Both the position numbers and the translations under genes were made by a program. Below are positions 31,691 to 43,868 of a DNA stretch of 64,000 nucleotides, piece after piece (the stretch's first letter is position 1; each line of letters opens with the position of its first letter). The notes under the pieces are model-generated. The model had not been told where the DNA came from, ran no database searches, and saw only the letters and a list, made by a program, of their open reading frames with translations. Source of the stretch: Anisus vortex (Eukaryota > Mollusca > Gastropoda > Planorbidae); the NCBI GenBank assembly GCA_949126835.1, contig OX421502.1:37533416-37597415 (forward strand), written 5' to 3'.

Positions 31691-31779
31691 CTCTGACGCT
31701 AAAGATAATCAAATAATTGATAGACTCCCATCCATTGCATTGTACTGTAGATCTACTAGTACACAGCATCAAGTTTGAA

Positions 31780-31990
31780 ATGTAAAGTATCCCAAGCCAG
31801 ACACAATTTGATCTATAGGGCTTTTGAAGCTGCCTTTTACCAAGTTTCTGTGGTACGGTATACTAAGGGGGTTGTTGTTAATATAATAATTGGCTGATAA
31901 CAGTTGTGTGGCCAGCACAACGTCCAATTCGCCTCTAAGAGACACGGTAGCGTGCTCGAAGGTCCCATGTTTGAATCCTGGTGACTTAGA
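31780..31990 (-). mobile_element. degenerate SINE-A fragment
   Basis: AATTTGATCTATAGGGC, GTGTGGCCAGCACAACG and a tRNA-like end with GTCCCATGTTTGAATCC. The parts are rearranged, so it may be two fragments. Confidence 0.45.
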
Positions 31991-32649
31991 TACAAAGTAA
32001 AAAAAAAGCATGCCTATAATATAGCAATCAGAATGCCCCCACACACCCTTACACATTGAGTTCAAATTTCAATGTTTGGAGTTTAGATTTTAAAAAAATA
32101 ACAAGTATGCCAATAACAGCCATAATAGCGTAACATGGGAGTTTTATTAGTTTTATTTATAAAAAGTATTCACCTATCATAAATTTAGACTATTTATCCG
32201 AATTTTTAGATGATTTCGGCCACGCTTAAAACGCCACTGAGAAAGTACTGTCCGGCCCAGCAGCACGTCAGGTCAGTGGTGTGTGTGTGTGATAAAATAA
32301 TATCTACGCTGACCTAAGTGTGGACGGATAAACACACACTGGACACTGTGACGTGGATCTGTAAACAAACACGGTCAACCAGTGTCAGTGATTCTCAAGT
32401 TGTTGATGTTGGGAAGCAAATTTTTTTTATAGGTTTCGGTTTTAAGTTTTGAAACATTGAAGAGGTGTGACGGAATTCGCTTTCTACACAGAAACAAAAA
32501 AAAGTAATGCGTTAAAAGAAGAGGCAAATGTAAAGCTGTATATAGCTTATAAAACTAAACTGACAAAAAAATATATTATAATATAGAAAAGAAGAAATCT
32601 CAAGCCTCTCTAGTGCCAAGTTTTAGAAAATCGGCATGTGAAGCGAAAA
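31991..32649. other. no gene recognised
   Basis: AT-rich with GT/CA stretches around 32280 and 32335. No exon, RNA or transposon end was recognised. Confidence 0.4.
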
Positions 32650-32895
32650 AGAATAAGTAAGTAAAGGGCCGGTGAAAGCAGCGTTCACCCGTTTCTGTGG
32701 CCAAGACATACTAGGGGATTGTATGGCGAGCGCACAATGCTCAGCCGCCTTTACTTTAACTCCAACTAAAGTCAGGTACCCATTAGTGCTGGGTAGAATC
32801 AGACACCAAAACAAATCCCAGCCCTTCTCCAGGATTCGAACCCACAATCTTCGAAACGCCAATCGAATGCGCTGCCCCACCGTTCCTCCTGAAAA
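32650..32895 (-). mobile_element. SINE-A copy
   Basis: Good minus-strand copy: GGGCCGGTGAAAGCAGCGTT, GATTGTATGGCGAGCGCACA, GGATTCGAACCCACAATC (box B) and CGAATGCGCTGCCCCACCG at the head. It adjoins the 20-bp minisatellite. Confidence 0.85.
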
Positions 32896-32954
32896 AGGAA
32901 GAAGAGCAAATAATTGTCCCAGAAGTAAAAGCCCGTCGAGGTTCCAAGTGTTCA

Positions 32955-34281
32955 CCATAAATATACCGTCCACATCATAAATATCCCGTCCACATCATAA
33001 ATATACCGTCCACATCATAAATATACCGTCCACATCATAAATATACCGTCCACATCATAAATATACCGTCCACATCATAAATATACCGTCCACATCATAA
33101 ATATACCGTCCACATCATAAATATACCGTCCACATCATAAATATACCGTCCACATCATAAATATACCGTCCACATCATAAATATACCGTCCACATCATAA
33201 ATATACCGTCCACATCATAAATATACCGTCCACATCATAAATATACCGTCCACATCATAAATATACCGTCCACATCATAAATATACCGTCCACATCATAA
33301 ATATACCGTCCACATCATAAATATACCGCCCACATCATAAATATACCGTCCACATCATAAATATACCGTCCACATCATAAATATACCGTCCACATAATAG
33401 ATATACCGTCCACATCATAAATATACCGTCCACATCATAAATATACCGCCCACATCATAAATATACCGTCCACATCATAAATATACCGCCCACATCATAA
33501 ATATACCGCCCACATCATAAATATACCGCCCACATCATAAATATACCGTCCACATCATAAATATACCGTCCACATCATAAATATACCGTCCACATCATAA
33601 ATATACCGTCCACATCATAAATATACCGTCCACATCATAAATATACCGCCCACATCATAAATATACCGTCCACATCATAAATATACCGCCCACATCATAA
33701 ATATACCGTCCACATCATAAATATACCGTCCACATCATAAATATACCGTCCACATCATAAATATACCGTCCACATCATAAATATACCGTCCACATCATAA
33801 ATATACCGTCCACATCATAAATATACCGTCCACATCATAGATATACCGTCCACATCATAGATATACCGTCCACATCATAGATATACCGTCCACATCATAA
33901 ATATACCGTCCACATCATAAATATACCGTCCACATCATAAATATACCGTCCACATCATAAATATACCGTCCACATCATAAATATACCGTCCACATCATAA
34001 ATATACCGTCCACATCATAAATATACCGTCCACATCATAAATATACCGTCCACATCATAAATATACCGTCCACATCATAAATATACCGTCCATATCATAA
34101 ATATACCGTCCACATCATAAATATACCGTCCACATCATAAATATACCGTCCACATCATAGATATACCGTCCACATCATAAATATACCGTCCACATCATAA
34201 ATATACCGTCCACATCATAAATATACCGTCCACATCATAAATATACCGTCCACATCATAAATATAGCGTCCACATCATAAA
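32955..34281 (+). repeat. 20-bp minisatellite, about 66 copies
   Basis: The unit ATATACCGTCCACATCATAA repeats with great regularity. Rare variants are CCGCC for CCGTC, ATAG for ATAA, and single changes (33395, 34092, 34266). It ends 612 bp before the start codon of the aerolysin-like gene, so it could affect that gene's promoter; this is inference. Confidence 0.97.
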
Positions 34282-34892
34282 GCTGTCTCTGGTTGGAAAA
34301 GATAGAAAAAAAATGGTTTGGGTTACGCTAATTGGATTAATGGTGACATAAACTAAGCGTATGTTACTTTAAACACACACGCACAAACACGCGGGTATAT
34401 ACCAATCGATACAATATTGTATATTGAATATGACGAATTTCTGTCTCGTTTTCGATTGTTTACTTTATTTAGTTAGAAATACGTATTGTTGTATTTTATT
34501 AAAGGGACATCATTTAAATATTTGAGAACTCCTTGTTAAAATCAAAACATAGTTTTTTTTTATTATTTTGTTCAATTTAAAGCGTGTAAGTGTGTCCGAT
34601 CAAGAGGCTGAACATTTTGCGTGTGTTCATGTACAAAAAAAATTCACGAATAAATTGAAGAATGGCATATTGTACGAAGACTTGGACGTTTTAAAGTGTT
34701 TTTTTTTTATTTACTGTTTTCGCATAGAAAATCTCTGTGGATTAACTTTGTCTTCTGTGGTGTTTAATTGGCGCGTCTTTATAATCCCAGATTTTGTGAG
34801 TACTTTGTTCTTCACTTGTGTTTATATTTCATTGATATTTGGCTTCGTGCTGATTGATTCCAAAAGAGAGAAGGTCAAACAGCAACAGTACA

Positions 34893-35885
34893 ATGCCCCG
34901 AAAGTGCCTCGCTCTCTGCTCCATAATATTTCTCATACTCGTTATTTACGTTCTGATTGTGATACTGCTCAGCTCCATTGACCTCGACGCCCTCATCGGG
35001 CAGTTAGTGTCCGACGAGGTGCTCGCCAACGTCCTCCTGATTGCCATGGGGGCGCTCCTGATGCTCATCGGCCAGTGCAAGTACCGCGCGAAGATGGCGC
35101 AGGCGGAAGCGGAAGACGCCACGCCCTCCTTCTACGAGGACGTGGCGGGGGGAGTGATCCTGGACTTCGACAAGCTGGCCACGCTGATGACCTGCCGCTA
35201 CCTGCCGCCCAACAGCCGGCGCCCGAAGTTCAACTGGAAGGACGTCACCGCGCTCTGCGGAGCTCTGGAGTACACGGGTGGCGCCGACTCTTTGAGCCGA
35301 TGCTCCAGGGTTCTGTACTCGAAGAGCTTCTCCAACCCCGGCGATTCGGCCGTGGCTCAACCTTTGACCCTCACGAGGTCAACCGTCTCCACCGTCGAAC
35401 TCTCCATCCTCAAGACCTTCACCTTCAACAAGGTCATGCACCTCGATTTCTCCTCCATCACGTCGGCGTCCGGGGCCGCCTTGGACCCGGAGTTCGCCGA
35501 GCAGCTCAACCGCCAGAGAGGCCTCTTCCGGTTTTCGGAGCACGCGCAGAACTGGGAGGTGAGCACTGAGGTCAGCGTGCCCCCCAACACCAAGGTCACC
35601 GTCCAGATGGAGGTCGATGAAGAGACCTACGAGGGCGGCTTCCAGATGCTGGTCACCATAGACGGTACCGTGCAGGTCAGCCAGGGCGACAGCCGGATGT
35701 GTGCTCTCAGTCTGCTTCAGGACCTGGCCAATGTCATCCTAGGCGAGGGGCTGTCCGAGGATGACGAGGGCAGACTGACCTACCTGGTCCGAGGGCTGTG
35801 TAAATACAAGCTTATACTAGGCCACACTCTCAATAAGATTGTAAAGCCGCTAGGCTCTAAGCATGAGAAAAATGCAAACTTTTGA
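34893..35885 (+). CDS. single-exon membrane-anchored protein with aerolysin/ETX-MTX2-like module
   Basis: Seen: ATG at 34893 (A at -3), 330 codons, TGA at 35883-35885, no intron. The upstream in-frame TTG at 34854 is not a eukaryotic start. Residues about 6-28 and 43-60 are hydrophobic and could be a signal anchor plus a second membrane segment. A mixed region with four cysteines (residues 60-145) follows, then a Ser/Thr-rich beta stretch (150-180), a loop, and a beta stretch with the VPPNTKVTV motif (about residue 233) and alternating hydrophobic residues. Known: paired Ser/Thr-rich strands plus 'VPP.T.V.V' are typical of aerolysin/ETX-MTX2 beta-pore-forming folds; from memory, snail biomphalysins are such proteins and often intronless. 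Inferred: pore-forming or defence-type protein, here tethered to a membrane. Codons are strongly GC-ending, unlike the AT-rich flanks. CDS sure; fold moderately so. Confidence 0.7.
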   Translation: MPRKCLALCSIIFLILVIYVLIVILLSSIDLDALIGQLVSDEVLANVLLIAMGALLMLIGQCKYRAKMAQAEAEDATPSFYEDVAGGVILDFDKLATLMTCRYLPPNSRRPKFNWKDVTALCGALEYTGGADSLSRCSRVLYSKSFSNPGDSAVAQPLTLTRSTVSTVELSILKTFTFNKVMHLDFSSITSASGAALDPEFAEQLNRQRGLFRFSEHAQNWEVSTEVSVPPNTKVTVQMEVDEETYEGGFQMLVTIDGTVQVSQGDSRMCALSLLQDLANVILGEGLSEDDEGRLTYLVRGLCKYKLILGHTLNKIVKPLGSKHEKNANF

Positions 35886-36500
35886 CAAATATTTTGTACA
35901 TTACTGTCTTTTGCATCTGGGAATAATTTTATAGCGCAATATAAATCTGTTAGCCATTCATTAACTAATTTAATTATTTCTCTGTTTTCAAATCTCTCTA
36001 CCTCTCACTTTCTCTCTCCCTCTCTCTTTCTCCTCCCCCCCAACTTATTTTCAATCTCACTCCCTCTCCCCCCCCCCCCACCCGCCCTCTCTCTCTCTGT
36101 ATATATATGTGTAAAAATATAATGCGCTAATCGAAGTGAAAACAAAAAATTTACTTGAAATTACTTTAAAAGAAGCTTGCTTGTTTTTTTCCACACAAAA
36201 AATACAGGGTCGGTGAAAGGGATGTAACTGTTGCATCTTTCGCGTAGGACTGTTTATTTTGTAGTTATTTCCCTTACTTTATCCTTATTGAATTGAAATC
36301 TCATATTTTCACGTGTGACTATAATTACATTGGGAAAAAACTACTTTTCTTCTCCAGCCAATATTTTGTTTAATTTTCAGTCGCCAATTCTTATCATTTT
36401 TTTTTTTAAATGTTTCTTTGAAAAAGCAGTACAAATGAACAAGTAATAGCTTTTAGTAAATCACACAAATTACGTGTATCTTGTTTGAATAAAATGTATG
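35886..36500 (+). other. 3' UTR and flank of the aerolysin-like gene
   Basis: Returns to AT-rich sequence at once, with CT-rich stretches (35996-36100) and AATAAA at 36488-36493, the first clear polyadenylation signal. No coding potential. Confidence 0.45.
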
Positions 36501-36639
36501 TCTAAGATAAACAAAAGTCTTACTTTTTTACTGACAGAAAATTAGTTTATTTCGCATTGTATTTTATTGTCTATATAAATTGTCTATTGTCACTTGAAAA
36601 TAAAAATCATATCTTAGAAAAAAAACAGGTGTCCTTCAA

Positions 36640-36780
36640 AGGAAAGATTATGACGCCCTATGGGAACGTCCTTTTATTACGTCAACAAGTTTTATGCAAT
36701 TTCTACCTTCCCCTCCCCTGTGTCAACAATTGTCAAATTTTCACTGACCCCCGTTATTAAAATAATGTCAAACAATTTAA
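36640..36780 (-). repeat. diverged copy of the 37505/39718 repeat
   Basis: On the minus strand GTTGACGTAATAAAAGGACG and AATTTGACAATTGTTGACAC correspond to blocks in the two arms at 37505-37668 and 39718-39884. Confidence 0.5.
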
Positions 36781-37504
36781 CCCCTCCCCCAACAAACACA
36801 CACACAAACACACACAGAGTCTAACATCATTTTATGCGGCTGGCTATTATGTTTAAAAAAATATAGAGATTTAAAAAAGTCTTTAAAAAAATTTAATTAC
36901 ATATTCAACTTGTTTAACAGGTTGACAATACACCGGTATATAACACTTTGAATTCATGAAAAAAAAAATCGAAACTTTATATTCTAGCTTCTATCATCTT
37001 TCCAAGTGGAATTCAATGTTCCTAAATTAATTGTTATAAGCGGCACACTGGTAGACTCTTCAATTTCTAGTGGAACCAATACATCCGACAAGTCAACATT
37101 ATATCTTCACCAAGACATTCTGCGCTGAAAAAATCCCAATATGCAAAAAAAAATTTGAAATTTTGTTTACAAGAGCACAAAAACTTTGAAATGGTGGCAC
37201 AAGTCAATAACAGCTTAAAATAGATCCAGTGCTAAAAATATTTAAAAGACTTAACGTTTTTCTTTTCTTGTCCATTTCTCTTTTCAGCTGTATTTTGAAA
37301 TTGAAACCAATTTGCTAGCTTTGGGTTATTAAAAATTGGCCCTTTTGCCTTTATATCGTTAACATTGGAATAGAGAGGTTGTTGAAGGTGGCGATGCGGT
37401 ATAATCTATGATTTAAACTGGCAGGCTGTTAAAGGACAAGCGAGTGTGTGCCAAACAAAAGCACAGTCATACAGATGTCCGACTAAGTTGCATATTCTAT
37501 TAAA

Positions 37505-37668
37505 TTTATTATAAATAGTAACATTGTTGTCGTCAAATTATCTTGAACTGACCCCTTTGGTCATCAGTTGTCAAACTTTTTCAACCCCCCCCCCCTTCCC
37601 CCTATTTTGTTGACATAATAAATGGACGACCCCTATGCAAATTAAACCCGGCCTTGCAATTATTGGGT
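37505..37668 (+). repeat. left arm of a 2.4-kb inverted repeat
   Basis: About 165 bp (GTCAAATTATCTTGA, ATCAGTTGTCAAACT, a C run, ATGGACGACCCCTATGCAAA) that recurs inverted at 39718-39884. The long C tract is the most variable part. Confidence 0.75.
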
Positions 37669-37695
37669 TTTAAATGAATTTTAAAAACAAATGGT

Positions 37696-37790
37696 TTCCC
37701 CTGGCTAGTTCGGGTAACCCATTCCCCTCTCCCCCCCCCCCCCCCAGCTTGGGTGCCACTCGAGACAAAAGGGAACTTGTGTAAGTCATT
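37696..37790 (-). mobile_element. LINE C-terminus fragment
   Basis: The minus strand reads CGAGTGGCACCCAAGCTGGG, a C/G-tract expansion, then GAATGGGTTACCCGAAC, the degraded SG..AWNELP block of the LINE at 22380. Confidence 0.5.
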
Positions 37791-38663
37791 CCATACGTAA
37801 TTTGTAATTTTGAAAATCCCGTTTTATCTATAGATCGAGATTTATATCTTTCTGGATTGTTTTTGTTCTAGTTCTAATGTCTAGCCTTTAGTTCTGTTTT
37901 CAAAGTTTACCTTCGGGAAATGAAATATATTGGCAAAATCCAGTCAAATGAACTGGTGGCTGATTTTCTTTACAAACTCACCAAGACACCCTTAAATATT
38001 TCTTAATAATGGTGTTGGGTGTGTGTGGGGGGGAAGGGCCGTTAAGTGTTTCTGTTTAACAATAGAAGAAAACTATAAAAAAAAAGGCGAGGGGGTGGGG
38101 GAATCGCTGTGACACTGGGGGAAAAAGATAACCTGACACTGGCCTTTGCAGATATACTGACCAGCACCCTGGCTTAATTAGAAGGTCAGTTTGCCACACC
38201 ACGGGTGGTCCAGTGTCACTGTGCAGTAATCTCCCCCTTCCCCCTTACTCTTTTCTCCCCCGTGTGCCTCGCTTGCAATGTCTTCATTGTGCACCCTTGT
38301 AAGTGCCACAGAATCACACTGGGAAGTCTCGCACTAACTAGGTACACACACACACATACACACACACACTCTGGGCGTTAAATTACAAGCGGTCATTTTC
38401 ATCCATGGGCAAGCGGTCAGTTTGTCCAGGTCTTGATAGGGGAGGGTGGGTGATTGGGGGTGGGGGAGCTATATCTGACCAAAATAAAATGACCAGGACA
38501 CAAGGCCACCTGTTATCAGCGCTTCGCTTTTGCCCCCCTTCCTCCCCCGCCCACCAGTTATGAATGACAATATTGAATGTTGGCATAAGAATTTCGGACC
38601 CTTGTGTGCCGTATCCAAACAATATCTCCCCCTTTCTTTTACCTGCTTATTTCCCCTTGTGTT

Positions 38664-38666
<3 letters not shown>

Positions 38667-38732
<66 letters not shown>
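38667..38732 (+). repeat. (CT)n microsatellite
   Basis: About 33 uninterrupted CT units. Confidence 0.95.
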
Positions 38733-38735
<3 letters not shown>

Positions 38736-39324
38736 TCTAATCAAGTGACGTTCGATGAATGAAGTGTCCAGTTATGAATGCATTTCTTCAACATGGACAC
38801 AAACTATTTTCCTATTGATATTTAAATACACCGGGACATTTGGTTGAAGCTCGCTGTTGTTGATGTGAGTGGTTTCCCCCCTCTGTTTACATGAGAGGTC
38901 ATCTTTGTCACGTGATCACGAGTAATGTTGTTGTAGCTTTCAATTGGTTATTGGTCTAGAGAGGCAGCACTAAAAGAGAATTTGAAAAAAAAATCTAAAA
39001 TATTCAAATCAACATTTTTGTCATTAGAAGGGACCTACTTATAAATTAGATTTCCAGATAGTATCTTTTAGAAGTTATTTCATTACTGAGTTCCAGTAAA
39101 TTTTCATAGGCGTAGACTATTCTTACTGGCTCAAATGCGTATAATTTTAAGACCGTTGACCTGAATTTGTTACGTATTGTACATTTAGACCAGATAGAAA
39201 TGAGTCAACGCGACTGCATGCCTACAAAGTCCAAGAAAGAGATTGACATAACGAAATTATGCTTGAATTATATGGGAATCACCGATTACCTAATCAGACC
39301 TTAAAAAACGTAGGTTTCTTGAAG

Positions 39325-39584
39325 CAAAGACTATAAAAGATGGACTCTTTGCTCTATTTTTAGAGCTTTTATGTTCAACCAATAACAATAACAATGACTC
39401 ATTACGTCTTCCAAAAGGTTTGCGTTGCATACAATTTTCGATTTTCCATCGAGAAAATCATAAGCGATTAAATAAAACGGAAGTGCACAGTACAAAAGGA
39501 AATCGAGAATTGCGAAACGAAGTTATTCGAGCCATCAAATACCAGAAATTTCAAAGCGAGCGGTCTATCTTTTTATAGTCTTTG
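39325..39584. mobile_element. 260-bp MITE with CAAAGACTATAAAA ends
   Basis: CAAAGACTATAAAAGATGGA at the left and TCTATCTTTTTATAGTCTTTG (its near complement) at the right, flanked by CTTGAAG (39318-39324, 39585-39591). A related end occurs near 45195 inside a hAT element. Lies between the arms of the 2.4-kb inverted repeat. Confidence 0.8.
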
Positions 39585-39717
39585 CTTGAAGATATACTTT
39601 TTTATATTGCGGACATTTTCGGTAATTTTAAACCTAAAACATCGGAACATAAAGCATGATAGTTTTTAACTCTGTTATTTGGGATTGACAGGGATATTTT
39701 TAAAATTTCATATAGAG

Positions 39718-39884
39718 CCTAATAATTGCTAGGCTGTGTGTAATTTGCATAGGGGTCGTCCATTTAAGATGCCAACAAAAAAGGGAAAAAAGGAAGGGGG
39801 GGGGGAGTTTGACAACTGATGGCAAGGGGGGGGGGGGTGTCAAGATAATTTGACGTCAACAATGTTGCTAGTTATAATACATTT
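39718..39884 (-). repeat. right arm of the 2.4-kb inverted repeat
   Basis: Complement of 37505-37668: TTTGCATAGGGGTCGTCCAT, AGTTTGACAACTGATGGCAA, a G run, TCAAGATAATTTGACGTCAA. Confidence 0.75.
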
Positions 39885-42800
39885 AATAAACATGCAAATT
39901 AGTCGTGCATTTACATGCATTTGGTGTGTTTTTTTGTTTTGTTTTTTGCACAATGTGACCTTCTGAGAATGACATAGAGTAGTCACGTGACAATATGGAA
40001 TTGAGGCACAAGTTGTTTTTTGTATAGCCCAGCCACATTTTATTTTGCTCCACATCTTTTATGATGCAGATTTAGAGGCCAGACCGGAAGAAGTGGTAGG
40101 GTGCCGGGCATGTCCTTGAGATTGGAAGGGAAAGGGAGATAACAAGAGACAGTGAAAAGATTTGTCTAATGAGCCTGCAATAGCGGGTTGTCTGGAACTG
40201 ATAGGTTGGGGGGGGGGGGGGGCGGGGGCTAAGAAACAATGGGGAACGGCAATTAGGCCTACTTCCGGGGGTTAAGGAGAATGGTGGTGGCCAGGTTTAG
40301 CTAAATTTAAATGCCATTTAGACCAAGTTGCCCAGTTGGTCCCAGTTTATGTTTTATTGTTCTGGATTGGTAGAGAAGTAAGCTCAGATTCCCCTGGCTT
40401 TCTATTTAGTCGACTGGATCTTTTATGTGCAATGGCAGGTCGATAAGATGTGTAGGTCATACTCTACATACTGACTTTTATGGTCATCTTGGCCTTTGTG
40501 TGTGTAAGTGTGTATATGTGAGGCCGGCTGGTCCTGCTGTTAGTTTACCGGACTGTCAACCTCGAAACCCCGGGCTTTAGCCCTGCCGCCCGGCAGGAGT
40601 TTTGGGGCTAATGAAGGTGATAATCTTCTATGTAGAAGAAACGTCTGTAAAACTTTATAAGCTATATAAGAAGATATTTACGCATGGCATTACATGTAGA
40701 TGTTTTCAAATGTGTTTGCATATACTAAGACTTTCGACCTCTTCCACACACGCACAACACACATACCATTTGGAAAGGTCATGCATAGACTTATCTAGTG
40801 ATGTAGAATTAAAGAATATTTTATTACCCGAAAGCTGATTAACGAGATGGGCAGAACAAGCAAAAAAAAATGGTTTAAAAAACAAAATGTTGGTCAGTGC
40901 TAAACAGTCAGTACTATGGCTGCTCCAAGCTTTTTCACCAAATATGGTATTATTGGTATACAAAAAAAAAATAGAAAGGGTTTTGTTCCATTCAATTAGA
41001 AAAGTAAATGTCCATACTATAAATAAAATATTGGTCTACACCTGACTATATGAATAATAATGTATGTCGCAACCAATTTATGAATTTATAAATTGTTGTA
41101 TTTCCGGCCCATTAACATCGAAGGGTAAATAAGGCCTTTTTGTTAACGTTGTTGTCATTTTTCTTTGTATCTGTTTCATTGTTCGTATATCTTTTAATTC
41201 TGTAGTACAGTTTGGATGTCTTTAATATAGTTTATTATATAATATGTTGGTTTAATTTTGCTGAAAAGTTCATGAAGAGTTCTACAGTAATAGTATTTAC
41301 GTCGAATTTATAAATAGGGCCTAGAGATCAGTGATGCGTGATGAATAGTTTTCATGAATGCACGATCTATAGTCTATAATATATTTATATATAATATAGT
41401 CTGTAATATATTAGTAAAAATCTAATAATAATTCCTTACAATTCAAAATTATGTTATGCTACGAGCTTTTATTTTAAAGGGGCAATCCAATTTTATTATT
41501 TTTTTGTTTAAAGGCACTGTGACGTCACTTAACAACGAAACAATCATATGCATGCATGCATGTTCCAGGGCCAGAAGACCGTAAAAAATAATTTAAAAAA
41601 AAAAAAAGAACAAAACCTAAATACCGAAAGATACGTTCTCAAGTGAGAAATAAGAAGGGATGGAACAATCGTGCTATATTCCTTGGTTTCTGTATCGTAT
41701 TAAAAACCAATCTGAGACACTATGATAGTATTAAATGTATGTGGTTGCATGTTAAAGTAAATGTGTGGATGCCCCCCCCCCCTACACCCCAGTATCTTCG
41801 TTGTCTGTTTTGCAGCCTGGCAATAATACATTTCTCGGCACTTTTCTTTCCTTCATTTTATTTATCATTGCGTTGAGGGTGTGGTAGAGACATAAAATGG
41901 TAGGAAGGGGGGGGGGGGGGAGGGTAAAAAAAAAGGATATTTTGTCTATTGTTGAGAGACTTTAATAGGTTTAATAGACACTATCAGGAAAGGGTGCCCC
42001 ACCCACCTTAGACAGATCTGCTCCCCTTTAGATAGGTCTGCTCCCTTTCCCATGGCGAACGATGTGGCGAAATACAACACAGACTGCCGTCTCAGAGCGC
42101 CCAGAAAGAAATGAAGGTGTCAAAACCTACCTGATATGCTTATGCCTCTATACAGTGTACATGTTTGCCCGGACGTTGTTGTTTTCTTTTCGTGGTAACA
42201 TGTTTGTTTGTTATATGGGTGATGCATCCGTGGATAACTAGCTCTATATAACCCCACTGGACAAATACAGTGGTATTGGAAGGTGGGCCGAGGGGGAGGG
42301 GGGGGAATAAAGTTGAGGGAGTGGATAGAGGGAGGTCGCAAAACAAACATTTTCATTGTTAACTGGACACGGGCAATATTTCTCTGAAAGCGCCCTGCAT
42401 TGACCGGGGCAGGAGGGGGGGAGGGGCGGCACACTGTTTGCACTGCGGGTTTTCTCCGTATTTCCTCGGGAGTTCCCGGCCATTAAAGTCAGTCGCTCAA
42501 TGGTTTATCTTGGCTGGTCGGCCCTCAGAATAAAATGTCAACATTTTTTGTAGATAATATTTATGTGTATTTCGTTTCTTTTCTTTCTCCAGTTCCAGTT
42601 CTTTCTCTCTTTTTTTAAAAAATTAGAATTATTTTTATATTATTGTCACAGTCATAAATATCAGATAGTTGTGTTCCAAATGACTGAACAGTAGTCAGGT
42701 CAACAAGGAAGAATATAGGCCGGACACAAGCTAGTGTGGACATAGGAATGGTAACAAGAACTATGTTGACAATACAGTTCATGAACTGTTTATTGGCTGA

Positions 42801-43519
42801 CTTTGGGGTAAGAATTCAAGTGTACTTAAACCAGGATTTAGTGTGACAATTAATGTAGAAATAAACTGTTCCCCGGCTTAGGCACAGCTCAAGTAGGACA
42901 AGGACTAAATCGGTGCCTTTTCGGATATTTCAAGATTTGTCCCCGTTTAGCTAGAAGAAGAAGAAGATATGTACTCGCAGATTAAGGGATTATGGTGTAA
43001 ATATCTCCCGCCCTTACGGTATGTTGGCCTTATATTTGATCCTCTTATCTTACAGTTCTAGAAATAAAGCATAAGGCTTCCTTTGTGAGTGTAGCCGGTG
43101 GCGTTTAAATGCAAGAGCCATAACTCTAGCCGATTGCCTAACGACTGAGTGATCTTTGTTGTGAATTTGTCTAGACTTATCTTACCCTCCCGTGGGATTG
43201 AGTAAATAGCGACGAGCAGAAAAACGCGAGTCAGTCTTGGTGGATAGCAGAGAGCTACTAGCCCTCGTCCAATGTCCCGTGTTGTGTGTGAAGCAGCCGT
43301 TTTAAACGTGTTCCAAACAAGCGCCCCGGGGGGTGAAGGGCTGGCAAACCTGGCAGGAGATACTACTGAAGCATCACTATTTATCACCCACTCATCCACC
43401 CTACTACCCATAGTTGGACATTCATCCATCACACCTCCATTCTTCACTTCCAACATTTACATTAAACCACCTAACCTCTTTTCATTTGAGGCAAATTAAA
43501 CCTAACACAAACGATGTAA
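39885..43519. other. gene desert
   Basis: No supported exon. Holds G/C homopolymer runs (near 40208, 41770, 41908, 42298), a SINE-B copy (40520-40660) and unassigned AT-rich DNA. The open frames here lack homology and splice context. Confidence 0.4.
40520..40660 (+). mobile_element. SINE-B copy
   Basis: GGTCCTGCTGTTAGTTTACC, a CCCCGGGCTTTAGCCC box B-like segment, GCCCGGCAGGAGTTTTGGGG and the tail ATCTTCTATGTAGAAGAAAC, GTCTGTAAAAC. The tail matches the LINE 3' end at 22515-22545. Confidence 0.65.
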
Positions 43520-43760
43520 AACGTAAAGTACCATTTCGGATTGAACTGATCATAGACCTGGTCAAGCAGCATACGCGGGGATGTGTGGCCAGCACAATGC
43601 CCAGCGCCGTTACTTTTTACCCCAACTACTGTCAGTAGCCTACCCATCAGAGCTGGACAGACTCAGGGACACCCTCAAATCCTGGGAAAAAAATCCTAGT
43701 CTTCACCAGAATTCGAACCCAGAACCTTCGGTTCGCCAGTCGAACGCGCTGCCCCAGGAT
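43520..43760 (-). mobile_element. SINE-A copy
   Basis: Near full length on the minus strand: GTGTGGCCAGCACAATGCCC, CATCAGAGCTGGACAGACTC, AATTCGAACCCAGAACC and CGCCAGTCGAACGCGCTGCC at the tRNA head. Confidence 0.85.
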
Positions 43761-43807
43761 AAAAACTCTTCATAACCCCTTTGGACAAATACAGTAGTAT
43801 TTATCCT

Positions 43808-43823
43808 GCCCTCTCTCTCTCTC

Positions 43824-43868
<45 letters not shown>

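Noticed and set aside
32955..34281. CRISPR-like array
   Set aside because: Units are contiguous with no unique spacers; it is a eukaryotic minisatellite.
34854..34892. In-frame extension starting at TTG upstream of the aerolysin-like gene
   Set aside because: TTG is not a normal eukaryotic start; ATG at 34893 has good context and directly precedes the hydrophobic segment.
35004..35599. Other frames inside the aerolysin-like gene (118, 164 and 80 codons)
   Set aside because: Shadow frames caused by the GC-rich codons of the real gene.
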